A DNA stretch of 64,000 bases from Galbula dea (lineage: Eukaryota > Chordata > Aves > Piciformes > Galbulidae), in NCBI GenBank assembly GCA_013399015.1, contig VWZX01001667.1:1-64000 (forward strand). The letters run 5' to 3'. Below, in pieces: positions 63,681 through 64,000 of this stretch (the first letter of the stretch is position 1; every line of letters begins with the position of its first letter). A program made the position numbers and the translations under genes. A model generated the notes under the pieces. That model was given only the letters and a program-made list of their open reading frames with translations. It searched no databases and was not told the DNA's origin.

Positions 63681-64000
63681 CTAAAGGAAAGAAAGAAGCA
63701 CTTTCAATATGTTGAAATATTTCAATAAGGTTCCTGCCCTTGTCCTCTGTGTTTTTAAGTTCCCTGGGATGTAGTTGGTGAAGAGAAACCATGCTGCCTG
63801 CTGGGTGAAAGTGCAACACAGGTAGATGTTCAAATTGTTCTCAGCCATGACCATGGAAATGATTTCATGCTTTATGCCATACATAAGAAAAAGAGCAGGA
63901 TGCTGCCAGTGTTCAGGGAAAGAGTCAAATCCACTGGCAGAGCCTTCACTGCTGAACTCCCTGGGTTCTGCACCATGCTGATCACCTCCATTCCTTCCCC
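63681..64000 (-). other. Open minus-strand frame running off the window edge, unidentified
   Basis: The minus strand is open from base 64000 to a stop at 63681, about 105 codons. It reads for example GSASGFDSFPEHWQHPALFL and later NNLNIYLCCTFTQQAAWFLF. I do not recognise the product. Minus-strand AATAAA hexamers follow at 63669-63674, 63576-63581 and 63170-63175, which would suit a last exon converging on KEL. It may equally be chance or 3' UTR. Confidence 0.2.

Noticed and set aside
1..64000. CRISPR arrays, bacterial operons, rRNA or tRNA genes
   Set aside because: The window is vertebrate, with spliced genes and CR1 repeats. I saw no spaced identical repeats of CRISPR form and no tRNA-like cloverleaf, though I could not run a structure search.

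Overview
The window is vertebrate nuclear DNA, almost certainly from a bird. It has multi-exon genes with GT-AG introns and many CR1 LINE fragments, including the typical CR1 3' end (AATCATAGAATGG...TTGGAAGGGACC and its reverse complement), plus a solo LTR of avian type. I cannot name the species. One ambiguous base (N) lies at 25992.

Four genes can be rebuilt exon by exon with unbroken frame. (1) A Rap1 GTPase-activating protein, + strand, coding exons 4388-16808: 18 exons, 559 residues from the first supported Met. (2) GSTK1, mitochondrial/peroxisomal kappa-class glutathione transferase, - strand, 25846-20808: 8 exons, 224 residues. (3) A type I membrane receptor with eight group-B SRCR domains, of the WC1/CD163/SCART kind, - strand, 36855-27211: 15 exons, 1065 residues. 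Its tail has three acidic tyrosine motifs. (4) KEL, the Kell M13 metalloendopeptidase, + strand, 42624-61768: 18 exons, 718 residues, with an intact zinc site and the cysteine that links human Kell to XK.

Layout: the RapGAP gene and GSTK1 converge, with polyA signals 17559 and 20570 about 3 kb apart. GSTK1 lies downstream of the SRCR gene on the same strand, and its GC-rich promoter sits between them. The SRCR gene and KEL are head to head across about 5.8 kb with no recognised gene. KEL ends at a polyA signal at 63028. The last ~320 bases hold an open frame on the - strand that I cannot assign. KEL and GSTK1 are both on human 7q34-q35, so the block looks like that syntenic segment. The RapGAP and the SRCR receptor are not neighbours of those genes in human and are the informative extras.

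The four genes share no pathway that the sequence reveals. The parts of most interest are the third RAP1GAP-type paralogue with a short tail, the SRCR receptor with Src-SH2-type tyrosines and one domain that has lost a matched pair of cysteines, and KEL with a changed substrate-binding motif but intact catalytic residues.
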